Source of the DNA: Cognataquiflexum nitidum
GTDB lineage: Bacteria; Bacteroidota; Bacteroidia; Cytophagales; Cyclobacteriaceae
DNA length: 64,000 bases
NCBI RefSeq assembly: GCF_022538055.1
Contig: NZ_JAKZAM010000004.1
Location: forward strand, 173,865-237,864
Reading direction: 5' to 3'
Every line of letters starts with the position of its first letter. The stretch's first letter is position 1. The translations under genes and the position numbers were made by a program. The notes beneath the pieces were generated by a model. The model had not been told where the DNA came from. It did no database searches and saw only the letters and a list, made by a program, of their open reading frames with translations. Positions 37,084-46,678 of this stretch are shown piece after piece.

Positions 37084-38925
37084 TCAATCCAGATTAATCA
37101 TAAACCCGGCCTTAAACCATCTTCCCGGCATCTGCACAAATCCCGCTTCGACATAATCGGCATCGGTGATGTTAGAGGCTTCCAAGAATAACCCGAATTT
37201 CTTTAGCCTGTTGTAATCTAATCTTGCATCCAATAGGAAATAAGGTTCCAAAGCCATCCTTTCAATATACCTTCCCTTGATGGTGAGTTCGGCACGGTTG
37301 ACAAACTCCGCCTGAATGCCCCCGATCACCTGATGTCTAAGCGAATTCAATGCATAACGAGATTCGACACCTAGGGCTTGATTGAGGTCCGCATTGATAT
37401 AATTGTAGCTGAACATCAATTCCTTGATTTTGGCATTTTCGCCTCCCAAGTCAGCAAGGTATTGGATAGATGTCTCGATGCCGTTAAACCGCACCTCAGA
37501 GATATTCTGCGGTGTCCACTTGTTGGGATTGGGTTGGGTTTCGCTTGGTTCTCTGTTCCAATCGATCAGGTTTTGGGTGAATCTGTGAAAAAACACCAAC
37601 TCGGTTCGCAACCTGCTTTTGTTGTATTTCCAGCCGATTTCAAAGTTCTCGGCCTCTTCGGGCAAGAGATTAGGATTGCTTTGGTTGCTTGGATCTTCAT
37701 AATACAATTCGGTGAAAGACGGGATCCGGAAGCTGATTCCATAATTGGAATAAAGTCTGGAATATGCATTGATCTGATAACCGATTTCTGCTCCGGGAAA
37801 ATGCTTCCATTTGTATTCGTTGTAGTAATTGGAATAAAGTCCAGCCCGGAAGTCAAACTTCTCGGCAAATTCAATCCTGTGTTCTGCAAAGATTCCCGCA
37901 AAAGTCCGGCTTCTGCTGCCAAGGTTGGTGCTTTCGATTTTCTCTTCCCTGCCTTCAATTCCCAATCCTGTAGTTCCGATTTTGGAAGTGTAGGTGCCGT
38001 TCAGCTCCAAGGCAAATACATCCGAAGTGTGTAGATTGGTGAAAAAAGCCGGTTCATTCCTCCTGAGTCTGAACTCATCATCATTCCTTCTCCAATATCC
38101 GCGTGTCTGAAAATAGAGTTTGTCAAATCTGTAAGTATGGCTCAGGGCTGCAAGAAAAGTCTGTACACTTTCCCATTGCTCGGGAAAGGAATTGGTGTAG
38201 AAGCCATTTGCCCCAAAGTCCCGATCTGAATATCCTGCCATGGCCCGGACTTCATTTCGGTCATTGATGTCAAACCCTGATTCATAGAATAGGTTGGTCA
38301 CTTTAAAATCTGAATTGTACCAATGTCCATCTGAAGCATCATGGGAAGCAGAGATAGTTTGTTTGTATTTGCCTAAAGGAAGGGAAGAAACGATACTTCC
38401 CCCGCGCATTCCAAAATCCCCTCCAAATCCCTGGATATTTAGACTCTTTTTATCTGAAAGGGTAGTAATGACATTGACAGCTCCCGCAAAAGCATTTTGT
38501 CCAAAAATCCTCGACCCCGGTCCTTTGAGCACTTCCACCCTTTGGATGGCTTGAAGGGGAACAGGAATATTGACCATGTGGTGACCTGTCTGCGGATCGG
38601 TGAGCTTGATGCCGTTGATCAACATCAGCGTCTGTTCAAAATTTCCCCCACGAATTCCGATATTGGCCTGTACCCCGCTGACTCCCCGTTGCCTGACATC
38701 GACTCCCGGAGTAAATGAAAGTACCTCCTGCAAACTTCTCGCAGGAGTGGTTTCAATGGCTTTTCTATTGATGACGGTAATGTTTCTGGAAACCTTATTA
38801 AAAGGTATTTCCATCCTGTTTTCCATGATGGTCACTTCTCCCAAATCCACAGTCGTGGTATCCTGAGAGGCTTTCGCAGTGCCAAATGAAAGTAACAAAC
38901 CCAAAATAGTAAATCTAATCCGCAT
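37084..38925 (-). CDS. TonB-dependent outer-membrane receptor
   Basis: A 613-residue receptor starting MRIRFTILGLLLSFG (signal peptide); the frame begins nine codons earlier. A plug domain (about 30-150, with LQEVLSFTPGVDVRQRG and VEVLKGPGSRIFGQNAFAGAVNVIT) precedes a 22-strand-type barrel ending in an aromatic residue close to the C-terminus. There is no N-terminal carboxypeptidase-like domain, unlike SusC, so it resembles siderophore or cobalamin receptors. No riboswitch or iron-box was seen upstream. Substrate unknown; cobalamin is possible given mutAB in the region but unsupported. Confidence 0.93.
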   Translation of the reverse strand: MRIRFTILGLLLSFGTAKASQDTTTVDLGEVTIMENRMEIPFNKVSRNITVINRKAIETTPARSLQEVLSFTPGVDVRQRGVSGVQANIGIRGGNFEQTLMLINGIKLTDPQTGHHMVNIPVPLQAIQRVEVLKGPGSRIFGQNAFAGAVNVITTLSDKKSLNIQGFGGDFGMRGGSIVSSLPLGKYKQTISASHDASDGHWYNSDFKVTNLFYESGFDINDRNEVRAMAGYSDRDFGANGFYTNSFPEQWESVQTFLAALSHTYRFDKLYFQTRGYWRRNDDEFRLRRNEPAFFTNLHTSDVFALELNGTYTSKIGTTGLGIEGREEKIESTNLGSRSRTFAGIFAEHRIEFAEKFDFRAGLYSNYYNEYKWKHFPGAEIGYQINAYSRLYSNYGISFRIPSFTELYYEDPSNQSNPNLLPEEAENFEIGWKYNKSRLRTELVFFHRFTQNLIDWNREPSETQPNPNKWTPQNISEVRFNGIETSIQYLADLGGENAKIKELMFSYNYINADLNQALGVESRYALNSLRHQVIGGIQAEFVNRAELTIKGRYIERMALEPYFLLDARLDYNRLKKFGLFLEASNITDADYVEAGFVQMPGRWFKAGFMINLD

Positions 38926-39092
38926 GAATAGCTGTGGTTTTTGATCCGGCAAAGTACCTAGGATTTATTTCGATTTCCAAATTTCCCTTTTTGCGTGAAT
39001 GTTTGGTTATTTAGGATTTGGGAGCTTCAAAATGAATTTTTTCTTCTGATCCTATTCTGTATTTTAGCCGAAATATTAAATAGTTGAAATTT

Positions 39093-41054
39093 ATGATAAG
39101 AATTAAAAGTGTAAAAATTTTTGCATTTGTTATTGCATTGGTTTTTGGACAGGACATTCGGGCCCAAGTAGTCACAGACAACAGAGACGGAGCATTTACC
39201 GAATTTGGGTATAGACAAGGCACAGCCTATCGGACTGCTTCCGGTAAGCCCGGCCCGATGTACTGGCAAAACGGTGCCGATTACCTGATTGATGTGGCTT
39301 TGGACGAAACCAACCATCTCCTAAAAGGAAAAATCACCATCACCTACAAAAACAACAGCCCTGAGAATCTGGATTTTGTATGGCTCTATCTTGAGCAAAA
39401 CAGGTTTACCGCAGACTCAAGGGGACAACTCACCACTCCTGTACAGGGCAACCGCTACAACGGTGATGTGGACGGCGGTTACAAAATCGAAAACCTCAAA
39501 GCCCAAGTCATCGGAAAAAACAAACCTGTTTCGGAGAAACACCTGATCAGCGACACGAGGATGCAGGTGTTTTTTGCAGAGCCTATTTCCGCCAATGGTG
39601 GAAAGGCGACGGTTTCTATGGACTTCGAATACAAAATTCCTGAAAAAGGAATGGACCGCATGGGCCGCCTCAAGGTCAAAGACGGAACCATCTACGCCAT
39701 GGCGCAGTGGTATCCAAAAGTAGCAGTATTCGACGATGTGACAGGTTGGAATACTGATCCCTATCTTGGTGCAGGCGAGTTTTACCTCGGATATGGGGAT
39801 TTTGAATACAAAGTCACTGTTCCTTTTGACCATATCGTAGTAGCTTCCGGTGAATTGCTTAATCCCACTCAAGTGCTTACCAAAGAGCAGCAGAACAGGA
39901 TGAATAAAGCTGCTCAAAGTGATGAGCGTGTGTACCTCATCAGTCCTGAAGAAGTTACAGATTATGCCAATCATCGTCCAAAACAAGAAGGAACCATGAC
40001 TTGGCATTTCAAAATCAACAATGCAAGAGATGTGGCTTTTTCCTCTTCCAAAGCATTTATCTGGGATGCAGCTAGGATCAACTTGCCAAGTGGCAAGAAA
40101 GCCATGGCGCAATCTGTCTATCCAAAAGAAAGTGACGGTCAGGAAGCTTGGGGAAGGTCTACAGAATATAGCAAAGCTTCTGTGGAGCATTATTCCAAAA
40201 AATGGTACGAATACCCTTATCCGGTTGCCGTCAATGTGGCCGCAGAAATCAACGGCATGGAATATCCGGGAGTCAACTTCTGTAGTTGGCGATCCAAAGG
40301 TGCAGGACTTTGGGGAGTAACTGACCATGAGTTTGGACACAATTGGTTTCCCATGATAGTGGGCACCAATGAAAGAAGACACGCATGGATGGATGAGGGT
40401 TTCAATACTTTCATCAATTATTACAGCTATCTTGAATTCAATAACGGTGAATATACCAATTCGCTCATCCAAACCAGAAGGTACCTTGGTTGGCTTACCA
40501 ACAAAGACCGTGAACCGATCGCCACGCATGCTGACAGGACCCAATCCAACAATCTTGGAATGGTCGCTTACATGAAACCGGCTTTGGGTCTGATGATGTT
40601 GAGAGAATATGTTCTCGGTGCAGAGCGCTTTGACAATGCCTTCAGGTCCTATATCAAAACCTGGGCTTACAAGCATCCACAGCCCACGGATTTTTTCAAC
40701 CATATGGAAAATGTAGCAGGCGAAAACCTGGATTGGTTCTGGAAAGGATGGTTCTATAGCAATGCCAACATCGATCTAGCCATCAATAGCGTGCAGCCTT
40801 ACGGAGCCAATTATTTGGTTTCACTCTCTAACCTAGGTGAAATGCCGATGCCTGTACTTTTGGAAATCACCTACGAAGATGGACAAAAGGAAAGAAGGAT
40901 GCTACCTGTAGAAATCTGGTTCAAAGGCAACCAATGGACGCACCTGCTCAAAGTCGATAAAAAAGTTGTAGGAGTAGAAATCGATCCTGACAAAGTTATC
41001 ACAGATATCAATGTTGCCAATGACAAATGGCCGAGTGGGGTGTATAAAGATTAA
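39093..41054 (+). CDS. M1 family zinc metallopeptidase (aminopeptidase N-like)
   Basis: A 653-residue exported peptidase; ATG at 39093 gives signal peptide [20 protein letters not shown] ending IRAQ. The zinc site HEFGH is at 412-416 with the third ligand Glu435 in WMDEGFN, the exact HExxH-x18-E spacing of gluzincins; the exopeptidase loop reads NGMEYPG in place of GAMEN. Secreted M1 enzymes of this type trim peptides in the periplasm or outside the cell. It is divergent from the TonB receptor with 167 bp between starts. Confidence 0.94.
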   Translation: MIRIKSVKIFAFVIALVFGQDIRAQVVTDNRDGAFTEFGYRQGTAYRTASGKPGPMYWQNGADYLIDVALDETNHLLKGKITITYKNNSPENLDFVWLYLEQNRFTADSRGQLTTPVQGNRYNGDVDGGYKIENLKAQVIGKNKPVSEKHLISDTRMQVFFAEPISANGGKATVSMDFEYKIPEKGMDRMGRLKVKDGTIYAMAQWYPKVAVFDDVTGWNTDPYLGAGEFYLGYGDFEYKVTVPFDHIVVASGELLNPTQVLTKEQQNRMNKAAQSDERVYLISPEEVTDYANHRPKQEGTMTWHFKINNARDVAFSSSKAFIWDAARINLPSGKKAMAQSVYPKESDGQEAWGRSTEYSKASVEHYSKKWYEYPYPVAVNVAAEINGMEYPGVNFCSWRSKGAGLWGVTDHEFGHNWFPMIVGTNERRHAWMDEGFNTFINYYSYLEFNNGEYTNSLIQTRRYLGWLTNKDREPIATHADRTQSNNLGMVAYMKPALGLMMLREYVLGAERFDNAFRSYIKTWAYKHPQPTDFFNHMENVAGENLDWFWKGWFYSNANIDLAINSVQPYGANYLVSLSNLGEMPMPVLLEITYEDGQKERRMLPVEIWFKGNQWTHLLKVDKKVVGVEIDPDKVITDINVANDKWPSGVYKD

Positions 41055-41060
41055 AAAATC

Positions 41061-41091
41061 AAAAGGCCGGATCAATCGATTCGGCCTTTTT
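41061..41091. terminator. Terminator of the M1 peptidase gene, overlapping a small gene
   Basis: AAAAGGCCG and CGGCCTTTT form the stem around a 12-nt loop, with a T-run on the plus strand. The 3' end and stop codon of the 55-aa minus-strand gene lie within it. Confidence 0.8.
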
Positions 41092-41239
41092 GTTTGTGGA
41101 GTTCTTTTGCTTCATTGATGGTTTCCTCCATATCCTCCAACATCGCTTTGGAAAATGCTACAGGATTTTCTAAAGCCAAATTTTCCATTTCTTGATCAAT
41201 TAGGGCCTGTTCATTTTTGGAAGCGGTTCTATACTGCAT
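41072..41239 (-). CDS. 55-residue acidic helical protein
   Basis: A short frame of 55 codons beginning MQYRTASKNEQALI and ending QKGRID. It is preceded by a strong AAAGGAG ribosome-binding site at proper spacing, rare in this phylum and good evidence for translation. The protein is charged and helical with many Glu/Lys (MLEDMEETINEAKEL), without membrane or signal segments. Its stop codon lies in the loop of the terminator of the convergent M1 peptidase gene, so its last codons form one arm of that hairpin. Family unknown. Confidence 0.65.
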   Translation of the reverse strand: MQYRTASKNEQALIDQEMENLALENPVAFSKAMLEDMEETINEAKELHKQKGRID

Positions 41240-41448
41240 TTTAAGCTCCTTTATTTTTCTTCTATGTATTTTGGCTGTTTTGATTCTTAAAGAAGATTTT
41301 TCTCAATAAGTTTTTATGGATTGATGGGTTGGCTATCAAAGCCTTTCAAACGGTTGGTTAACAGCACAATATCCATTAATATCCAATTGCACCTAGATAA
41401 ATGGTCGCTCCAAACAAGTTAAGTCAAATATTTTTTGATGGTACTATT

Positions 41449-42576
41449 TCATTTCAACCCATTAATCCACTCCCTGATTAATTCCAGTCCTTCCTGATGT
41501 ACAATAACCCTGCCGATTTCGGGCATGGCGGCACCCACCTGATTGGTGGACATGCGGTAAGTCAGGATGGATTGGTCTGCCTGTCCGGGTACGATATCGT
41601 ATTTGAATGTCCCGGCACCGAAACCTGCCGCAACGGGGGTTTTGTTAATGCCAAGCTTCAAGGGATCTGTTTCCTCATAAGTCAAAAACAAACCTGAAGT
41701 GCTTGCGGGTCCATCCGCTCGGTGGCAGTGTCCACAGTTGATGTCTAGATAAGCTTTTGCGCGGAGTTCTAAGGAATGGGAAGGAATGTTGTAATCCACC
41801 ATGGCTGGATAAGTTGTTGGATCATTCAGATCCGAGAGGTATCCCATTTCTTGCCATTTTACGAGTTGGTTTTTTTCTCCTTCGGCAAATCTGATTTCAT
41901 GGTTGAGGTGCTTGGCTTTGACACCGATAGGAACAAGTTGCTCTTTCTCATTGTGGCAGCTTTTGCATTGGTTTTTGTTGGGTACGATGTAGTTGATGAC
42001 TTGCTCTTTCCCCTGAAGGTCTGTCCAAGCAACCTCGATTTCTGCTCCCACAACTTTATATATAGCATCGCTTTGATCTTCTTTCCAAACGTATGGGTAG
42101 GCATCCCAAACCCCGTTTCTTTTGACCATCAGGCGGGTTTCTATGATTCTTTTTTCCGCTTCAGGTTTTCTGAAATCTGCCGGATAATAGAAGTTCTTGA
42201 TGATGACCGTATTGTCAGGGAAATCCATGCTGCCTTCGTCATCTTCCCGGATGCTGGCAGCAGTACCTTCAGGCATCCAGATAAATCTGGACTTGTGTGC
42301 ATAATCTGTGAAGAGGGAAGAAGCAGGTTCATACAAAAGCACGCCTTCATCTGGATCTAGCGATTTGAGCTTTCCTTTGAAAAAACCATAATCCGACAGG
42401 TTTTTGAATGGAATCTGACTGAAATCCAGAGAAGCAGTCTCGACCAAAGGCGCTTCTGTTTCTGAGATTTCGACCTTACTGTTTGTAGTTTCTTCCTGTT
42501 TTTTTTCGCAGGAAAGAACCAAAAGCAGTAGGCCTAAAGCCAGGTTAATCGAAAAGTACTTTTTATACGATTTCAT
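41449..42576 (-). CDS. Diheme cytochrome c lipoprotein, SO2930-like
   Basis: A 375-residue lipoprotein (lipobox LLVLSC) with two heme motifs, QCKSCH and NCGHCH, in the C-terminal half, and a large N-terminal domain without cofactor motif (PLVETASLDF, FIWMPEGT). This layout fits the SO2930/HNE_0200 family. It is 3 bp downstream of a parallel beta-helix protein on the same strand; these two families are known to occur as neighbours. Role unproven; a surface or periplasmic redox process on a carbohydrate-like substrate is speculation. Confidence 0.85.
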   Translation of the reverse strand: MKSYKKYFSINLALGLLLLVLSCEKKQEETTNSKVEISETEAPLVETASLDFSQIPFKNLSDYGFFKGKLKSLDPDEGVLLYEPASSLFTDYAHKSRFIWMPEGTAASIREDDEGSMDFPDNTVIIKNFYYPADFRKPEAEKRIIETRLMVKRNGVWDAYPYVWKEDQSDAIYKVVGAEIEVAWTDLQGKEQVINYIVPNKNQCKSCHNEKEQLVPIGVKAKHLNHEIRFAEGEKNQLVKWQEMGYLSDLNDPTTYPAMVDYNIPSHSLELRAKAYLDINCGHCHRADGPASTSGLFLTYEETDPLKLGINKTPVAAGFGAGTFKYDIVPGQADQSILTYRMSTNQVGAAMPEIGRVIVHQEGLELIREWINGLK

Positions 42577-42579
42577 AAC

Positions 42580-43881
42580 TTAAAGATTCGCAATGGCACT
42601 GACATCCGTTTTGACCTGCACTTCACAATTGAAAGGCGCATAATCCTTGGATGATTTGATATTGTCCTCACCTTCCCAAAGATCGAAAAGGGTAAAATGT
42701 ATCTTCTCCATTTCCTTTTCCCTGATACAGATTTTCATTGGGTTTGATTGGATATTGTCTGATATGGTCTTGTCCCAAAATCCATCATAGATGATGTCCT
42801 GAGTTCTTGCAAATCCATGGGCATTGTACACTGAAATCAGTTGCCCAAATTCCTTTGTGAAATCAGGGAAATGCCAGGTTCTTTGGTAGTCATTGTCATG
42901 TACAAAAATATTGGAGGTAAAGGGAGACCAATTTGGGGCATCCATCGGGAATCCTGTGACATGGTAGTTGGCAATGGCGAGCCCCACTGTTTTGTTTTTG
43001 TGGATTCGGTTGTCAAAAATTTCCACTTCCTTGGCAGCCAAGATAACGATGCCCGAACCGGGAGGAATCATCGTTACGGTATTCCCGTTGGGATCCTCAC
43101 TCAGCGCAGTGGCAAAATTTTTATGGTTGTTGTGGAGGATTTCGTTGTTGTAGATTTTTGTGCCCCGCCCATCGGACTTTGGAAGGCCGGGGAGATTAAA
43201 TACCAAAATCCCACCTGAATTATCCCTAACTGTATTTCCGTAAACTTCAGCATTGTCGGAGTTTTCGATTTCGATTCCCGCCACATTGCCAAAGGCTAGC
43301 GAATTCCGGACAATGATATTTTCGGATTGGCCGACATAAATCCCGGCATCTTTAGAATGCGAGGCGATGCATTCATCGATCAGGACATTTTTACATTGGA
43401 CAGGATAGATGGCATAAGTTCCGTTTTTGGATTTGTCGCCATTGGTCCAGGTGACATTGACTTTTCGGAAGGTGATCCCGTCACAATGCTGTGATTTGAT
43501 GCCGTCTCCCGGTGCATCTTCGACACTCAGGTCTTGGATAGTAATATTGTTGCCTACCAATTTGACACCTTCACCGCCGGCTTTGAGGTCCCGGAAAGAA
43601 AGGACAGTTTCGGTCAATCCTGCCCCTTTGATGGTGATGTGGTTTTTGTTGTCAAGGATCAGTTGGGTTTTCAGGGCATAAAATCCTGCGGGGATTTCGA
43701 TAACCATGCTGTCTTCTGCCATGATAAACTGCTCGATGACTTTCTCTGTTTCTTCCTGTGTCGCCTTCCTCAATTTGGAAGAATCAAAAGTCATTTCAGT
43801 CGTGCTGCTGTTGCAGGAGAAAAGTATAGGGTACAAAAATACCAAAGCAAAAAAGGGAATATATTGGCGAAGACCTTTCAT
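42580..43881 (-). CDS. Parallel beta-helix repeat lipoprotein
   Basis: A 433-residue exported protein (lipobox LFSC). From about residue 60 it shows right-handed beta-helix rungs with asparagine ladders: NHITIKGAGL, NITIQDLSVED, NVLIDECIAS, NIIVRNSLAF, NAEVYGNTVRDNSGG. This is the pectate-lyase-like fold used in carbohydrate binding or cleavage, but catalytic residues cannot be picked by eye. It is first of a two-gene unit with the SO2930-like diheme cytochrome, with a 3-bp gap. Confidence 0.88.
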   Translation of the reverse strand: MKGLRQYIPFFALVFLYPILFSCNSSTTEMTFDSSKLRKATQEETEKVIEQFIMAEDSMVIEIPAGFYALKTQLILDNKNHITIKGAGLTETVLSFRDLKAGGEGVKLVGNNITIQDLSVEDAPGDGIKSQHCDGITFRKVNVTWTNGDKSKNGTYAIYPVQCKNVLIDECIASHSKDAGIYVGQSENIIVRNSLAFGNVAGIEIENSDNAEVYGNTVRDNSGGILVFNLPGLPKSDGRGTKIYNNEILHNNHKNFATALSEDPNGNTVTMIPPGSGIVILAAKEVEIFDNRIHKNKTVGLAIANYHVTGFPMDAPNWSPFTSNIFVHDNDYQRTWHFPDFTKEFGQLISVYNAHGFARTQDIIYDGFWDKTISDNIQSNPMKICIREKEMEKIHFTLFDLWEGEDNIKSSKDYAPFNCEVQVKTDVSAIANL

Positions 43882-44007
43882 AGTTGATTTTGGGTTTTTT
43901 GGAAAGAAATTTGAAATTGGATAAATAGAAAATACGCTTTACCAATTCTGATAATTAACAAAATTACAATTTATTGTGAGGGAAGGCTATTGATAAAAAT
44001 CAAAAAA

Positions 44008-44571
44008 TCAGATGCTTGCGCGGATTCTGCTCAGCGTTTCCAGGCTCATATCGAGGTAAGAAGCAACCTGACCGACGGAAGCTTTTTGGATGATATAAGG
44101 TTTGGTTTCTATCAACTCAAGATACCTCTCCTTGGCTGTTTTGAACTTTGAAAAAATGAGGTGCTCCTCCAAAGACACATAGTATTGCTCCAGAATCAGC
44201 CGGTACAAATGCTCCAAATGACTGTCTTTTCCAAACAAATCCATCAAATCTTGGTGGCTGATTTGGTACAGGTGGCAATGTTCGAGGGCTTCAATGGTTT
44301 CATAGGAAGGCTTTTGGGAAATAAAGCTGGCCATAGAGGCGATGAATTCACCCGTCATGCTGAAGCTGATGGTGATGTCCTTTTTATCCTTGAAATAAAA
44401 ACTCCTGACAAATCCTTTGTTGATGAATGAAAGCTGATTGCAAACTTCCCTTTCTCTGATCAAAGTTTCTCCTTTGGGAATGTTTGTTTCTTGAAGTTTC
44501 CCGACAAACCGCTCCACGGATTCTTGAGGGATGTTTGAAAATTTTTGAAGGATATTGAGGATGGCTTCCAT
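44008..44571 (-). CDS. Crp/Fnr family regulator
   Basis: A 187-residue protein with a cyclic-nucleotide-binding-type beta-barrel (IPKGETLIREREVCNQLSFINKG split across strands), a long dimer helix, and a C-terminal winged-helix (ASVGQVASYLDMSLETLSRIR) that ends almost directly after the recognition helix, as in many Bacteroidota Crp-like proteins of about 190 residues. The effector is unknown: no cysteine cluster for Fe-S is seen. It lies between the beta-helix gene and ruvC, all minus strand, but with gaps of about 100 bp. Confidence 0.88.
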   Translation of the reverse strand: MEAILNILQKFSNIPQESVERFVGKLQETNIPKGETLIREREVCNQLSFINKGFVRSFYFKDKKDITISFSMTGEFIASMASFISQKPSYETIEALEHCHLYQISHQDLMDLFGKDSHLEHLYRLILEQYYVSLEEHLIFSKFKTAKERYLELIETKPYIIQKASVGQVASYLDMSLETLSRIRASI

Positions 44572-44669
44572 CTTTGGAATATTTGGTATACCGAAAGAAA
44601 TGTCAAATCAGATATTCAATGGATATGTGGTTTATCTGAAAACGTCAACCTAAAGTAAGATAGAAAACT

Positions 44670-45251
44670 TCATTTTGGGCTTTTTACCCGGTTTGGGTTG
44701 TCTTCCAGGAATGATTTCCATCCTGCCGTCCGGCCTCTTGTCTGCAGCCTTCCATCATGAAAATGATGGCAGAGGGCAACTGCAAGCGCATCAGTCGCAT
44801 CAAGAAGCTTTGGGATTTCATCTATTTTGAGTAGCGTTTTGAGCATTTCTGCCACTTGGATTTTGGAAGCATTTCCATTTCCGGTGACAGATTGCTTGAC
44901 TTTTTTGGGAGAATACTCCGTAATCGGAATGTCCCTTGCCAAAGCTGCTGCCATGGCGACTCCCTGTGCACGTCCCAGTTTGAGCATGGATTGGACGTTT
45001 TCACCATAGAATGGCGCTTCCAAAGCAACCGTGTCTGGATGAAATTCTTCAATAATGCCTGTGACTCTTTCAAAGATCTTTTTCAGCTTCAATTCATGTC
45101 CGACATATTTTTTGAGATGGATGACACCAAATTGGAGCACGCTGTATTTTTTGCCCTCCACGAGCAACAAACCGTAACCCATCACATTGGTACCGGGATC
45201 AATCCCCAAAATTATTTTTTCCTTTGCCTCTTTTTTGTCTTCTTTACTCAT
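44670..45251 (-). CDS. ruvC: Crossover junction endodeoxyribonuclease RuvC
   Basis: A 193-residue Holliday-junction resolvase. Acidic catalytic residues visible are Asp18 in LGIDPG, Glu78 in VALEAPF and the aspartates in LLDATDALAVALCHH. It cuts junctions bound by RuvAB in recombination. The N-terminus is extended by charged residues (SKEDKKEAKEK). It is divergent from a glycosyltransferase gene that starts 21 bp away, so both promoters must overlap the opposite coding region. Confidence 0.96.
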   Translation of the reverse strand: MSKEDKKEAKEKIILGIDPGTNVMGYGLLLVEGKKYSVLQFGVIHLKKYVGHELKLKKIFERVTGIIEEFHPDTVALEAPFYGENVQSMLKLGRAQGVAMAAALARDIPITEYSPKKVKQSVTGNGNASKIQVAEMLKTLLKIDEIPKLLDATDALAVALCHHFHDGRLQTRGRTAGWKSFLEDNPNRVKSPK

Positions 45252-45272
45252 TACCGCAAATTAAACCAATTC

Positions 45273-46391
45273 ATGCTAACATTTTACCTTTTGTTTGGGA
45301 TAGTTTATGGGCTTTTATTGCTTTTATTGCATAAAATTTGGAAGCAAAAGCGCCGGATATTCCCTAAATTTAGAGAACCTGAGTTGGTTACCATTTTGAT
45401 TCCTTACAGGAATGAAGAACAAAAAATTCCAACACTTTTTGGCCAATTGTCAGGTCTTTCCCAAAGGCCACTACAGCTTGTTTTTATCAATGACCATAGT
45501 GAAGATGCTGGGAAAAAGAAGCTTGATGAATTGATTGAATCACTATCAGATGAGCAATTGGACGTCTTTTCGCTGGAAGGCGAAGGTGAAGGAAAGAAAG
45601 CCGCACTGAAAACCGGCATCAATAAAGCCTTTGGAGGTATTGTCCTGACTACCGATGCAGATTGTTTTCTTCCTAAGAATTGGGTGGAGGAAATGATCCG
45701 GCCTTTTTCCGATGAAAGCATAAAAATGGTTGCAGGTTCTGTTTTACCTAAAGGAGATATCGGTTTTTTTGAACAATTCCAACAGATCGAATGGGCAAGT
45801 ATTTTATTGGTGACACAGGCCGGGTTTCATTTAGGTTCTCCCATCATGTGCAGTGCTGCCAATATGGCTTATAGAAAATCGGCCTTTTTGGAAGTAGAGG
45901 GATATCAGGGGAATGAGGATTTTTTATCTGGTGATGATGAGTTTTTATTGAAAAAGATGGTCAATAAATTCGGACCTGAATCTGTTGTCTACCTCCAAGA
46001 AAGCCTTGTGTACACGCAGCCACAAGGTTCTTGGAAGGCACTTTTTTCACAAAGAATCAGATGGGCATCAAAATGGAAATCCCACAAATCATTGTCCCAT
46101 GCCTTGGCTTCAGTCTTGCCGGTTGCTGTTCAGGTTGCCTTCCTCTTGAGTTTTTCCCTCCTTTTTATGGGAATCCCCGGGATGTTGGTATTTGCAGCAG
46201 TCTGGATTTTGAAGATTTACTTTGAAACAAAAGTCTTAGGAAATGTTTTGAGGAGTTTTGGGATCAGACCACACTGGATCTGGTTTTTGTTCACGGGAAT
46301 AGGCCATCCTGTTTACGTTCTTGTTAGTGCTTTCGGGGCTTTATTTGTAAAATTTGAGTGGAAAGGAAGATATTCTTCTGGGAAGGGTTAA
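45273..46391 (+). CDS. Membrane glycosyltransferase family 2
   Basis: A 372-residue processive-type GT2. Order: N-terminal TM helix (about 2-20), GT-A domain starting VTILIPYRNEE, DxD motif TTDADC, acceptor-site SGDDEF, Q-x-x-R-W as QRIRW, then two or three C-terminal helices. The ATG at 45273 begins the domain properly; the frame extends much further left into ruvC as antisense and is not real there. It is first in a run of seven closely spaced genes (through 51467). Product polysaccharide or glycolipid is unknown. Confidence 0.92.
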   Translation: MLTFYLLFGIVYGLLLLLLHKIWKQKRRIFPKFREPELVTILIPYRNEEQKIPTLFGQLSGLSQRPLQLVFINDHSEDAGKKKLDELIESLSDEQLDVFSLEGEGEGKKAALKTGINKAFGGIVLTTDADCFLPKNWVEEMIRPFSDESIKMVAGSVLPKGDIGFFEQFQQIEWASILLVTQAGFHLGSPIMCSAANMAYRKSAFLEVEGYQGNEDFLSGDDEFLLKKMVNKFGPESVVYLQESLVYTQPQGSWKALFSQRIRWASKWKSHKSLSHALASVLPVAVQVAFLLSFSLLFMGIPGMLVFAAVWILKIYFETKVLGNVLRSFGIRPHWIWFLFTGIGHPVYVLVSAFGALFVKFEWKGRYSSGKG

Positions 46392-46415
46392 TTTTGGGTC
46401 TGAATACAAAATAAA

Positions 46416-46667
46416 ATGACTGACAATGAGTTTGATTTACTGGATGAATTGTATTTTGTTCAGCCCTTTAGTTACCTGAAAGAAACCTTGGGATGGGAAG
46501 ACCATAGGCTTTTGGATACCTTGAAGTCTCTCCATTCGAAAGGATATATCAAATGTCTTTTTGCACCTGACGATGAGGTTTTCGGTACGGTGGATTTTGA
46601 AGCAAAGGGAAAGGATTTATTTTACCTCGCCACCAAAAAAGGCCTTATGGAACATAATGCCCTCTAA
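46416..46667 (+). CDS. Small conserved-looking protein, winged-helix-like
   Basis: An 83-residue acidic protein, MTDNEFDLLDELYFVQPF, with predicted helix-helix-strand pattern (LDTLKSLHSKGYIKCLFA...GKDLFYLATKKGLMEH) that resembles a small winged-helix or DprA-like C-domain. It sits 24 bp after the glycosyltransferase and 11 bp before the PP2C phosphatase gene, so it is likely co-transcribed and may assist the phosphatase. Function unknown. Confidence 0.65.
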   Translation: MTDNEFDLLDELYFVQPFSYLKETLGWEDHRLLDTLKSLHSKGYIKCLFAPDDEVFGTVDFEAKGKDLFYLATKKGLMEHNAL

Positions 46668-46678
46668 AAAAAACTAAC

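Noticed and set aside
38926..39092. Cobalamin riboswitch upstream of the TonB receptor
   Set aside because: The 167-bp divergent gap is too short and lacks the conserved B12-box sequence.
39417..40703. 428-codon open frame on the minus strand
   Set aside because: It lies wholly inside the M1 peptidase gene, which has complete catalytic motifs and a signal peptide. The antisense translation shows no domain and irregular composition.
44856..45272. N-terminal extension of the glycosyltransferase frame into ruvC
   Set aside because: The extension is antisense to conserved RuvC motifs and has no GT2 homology; the domain and its TM helix begin at the ATG at 45273.
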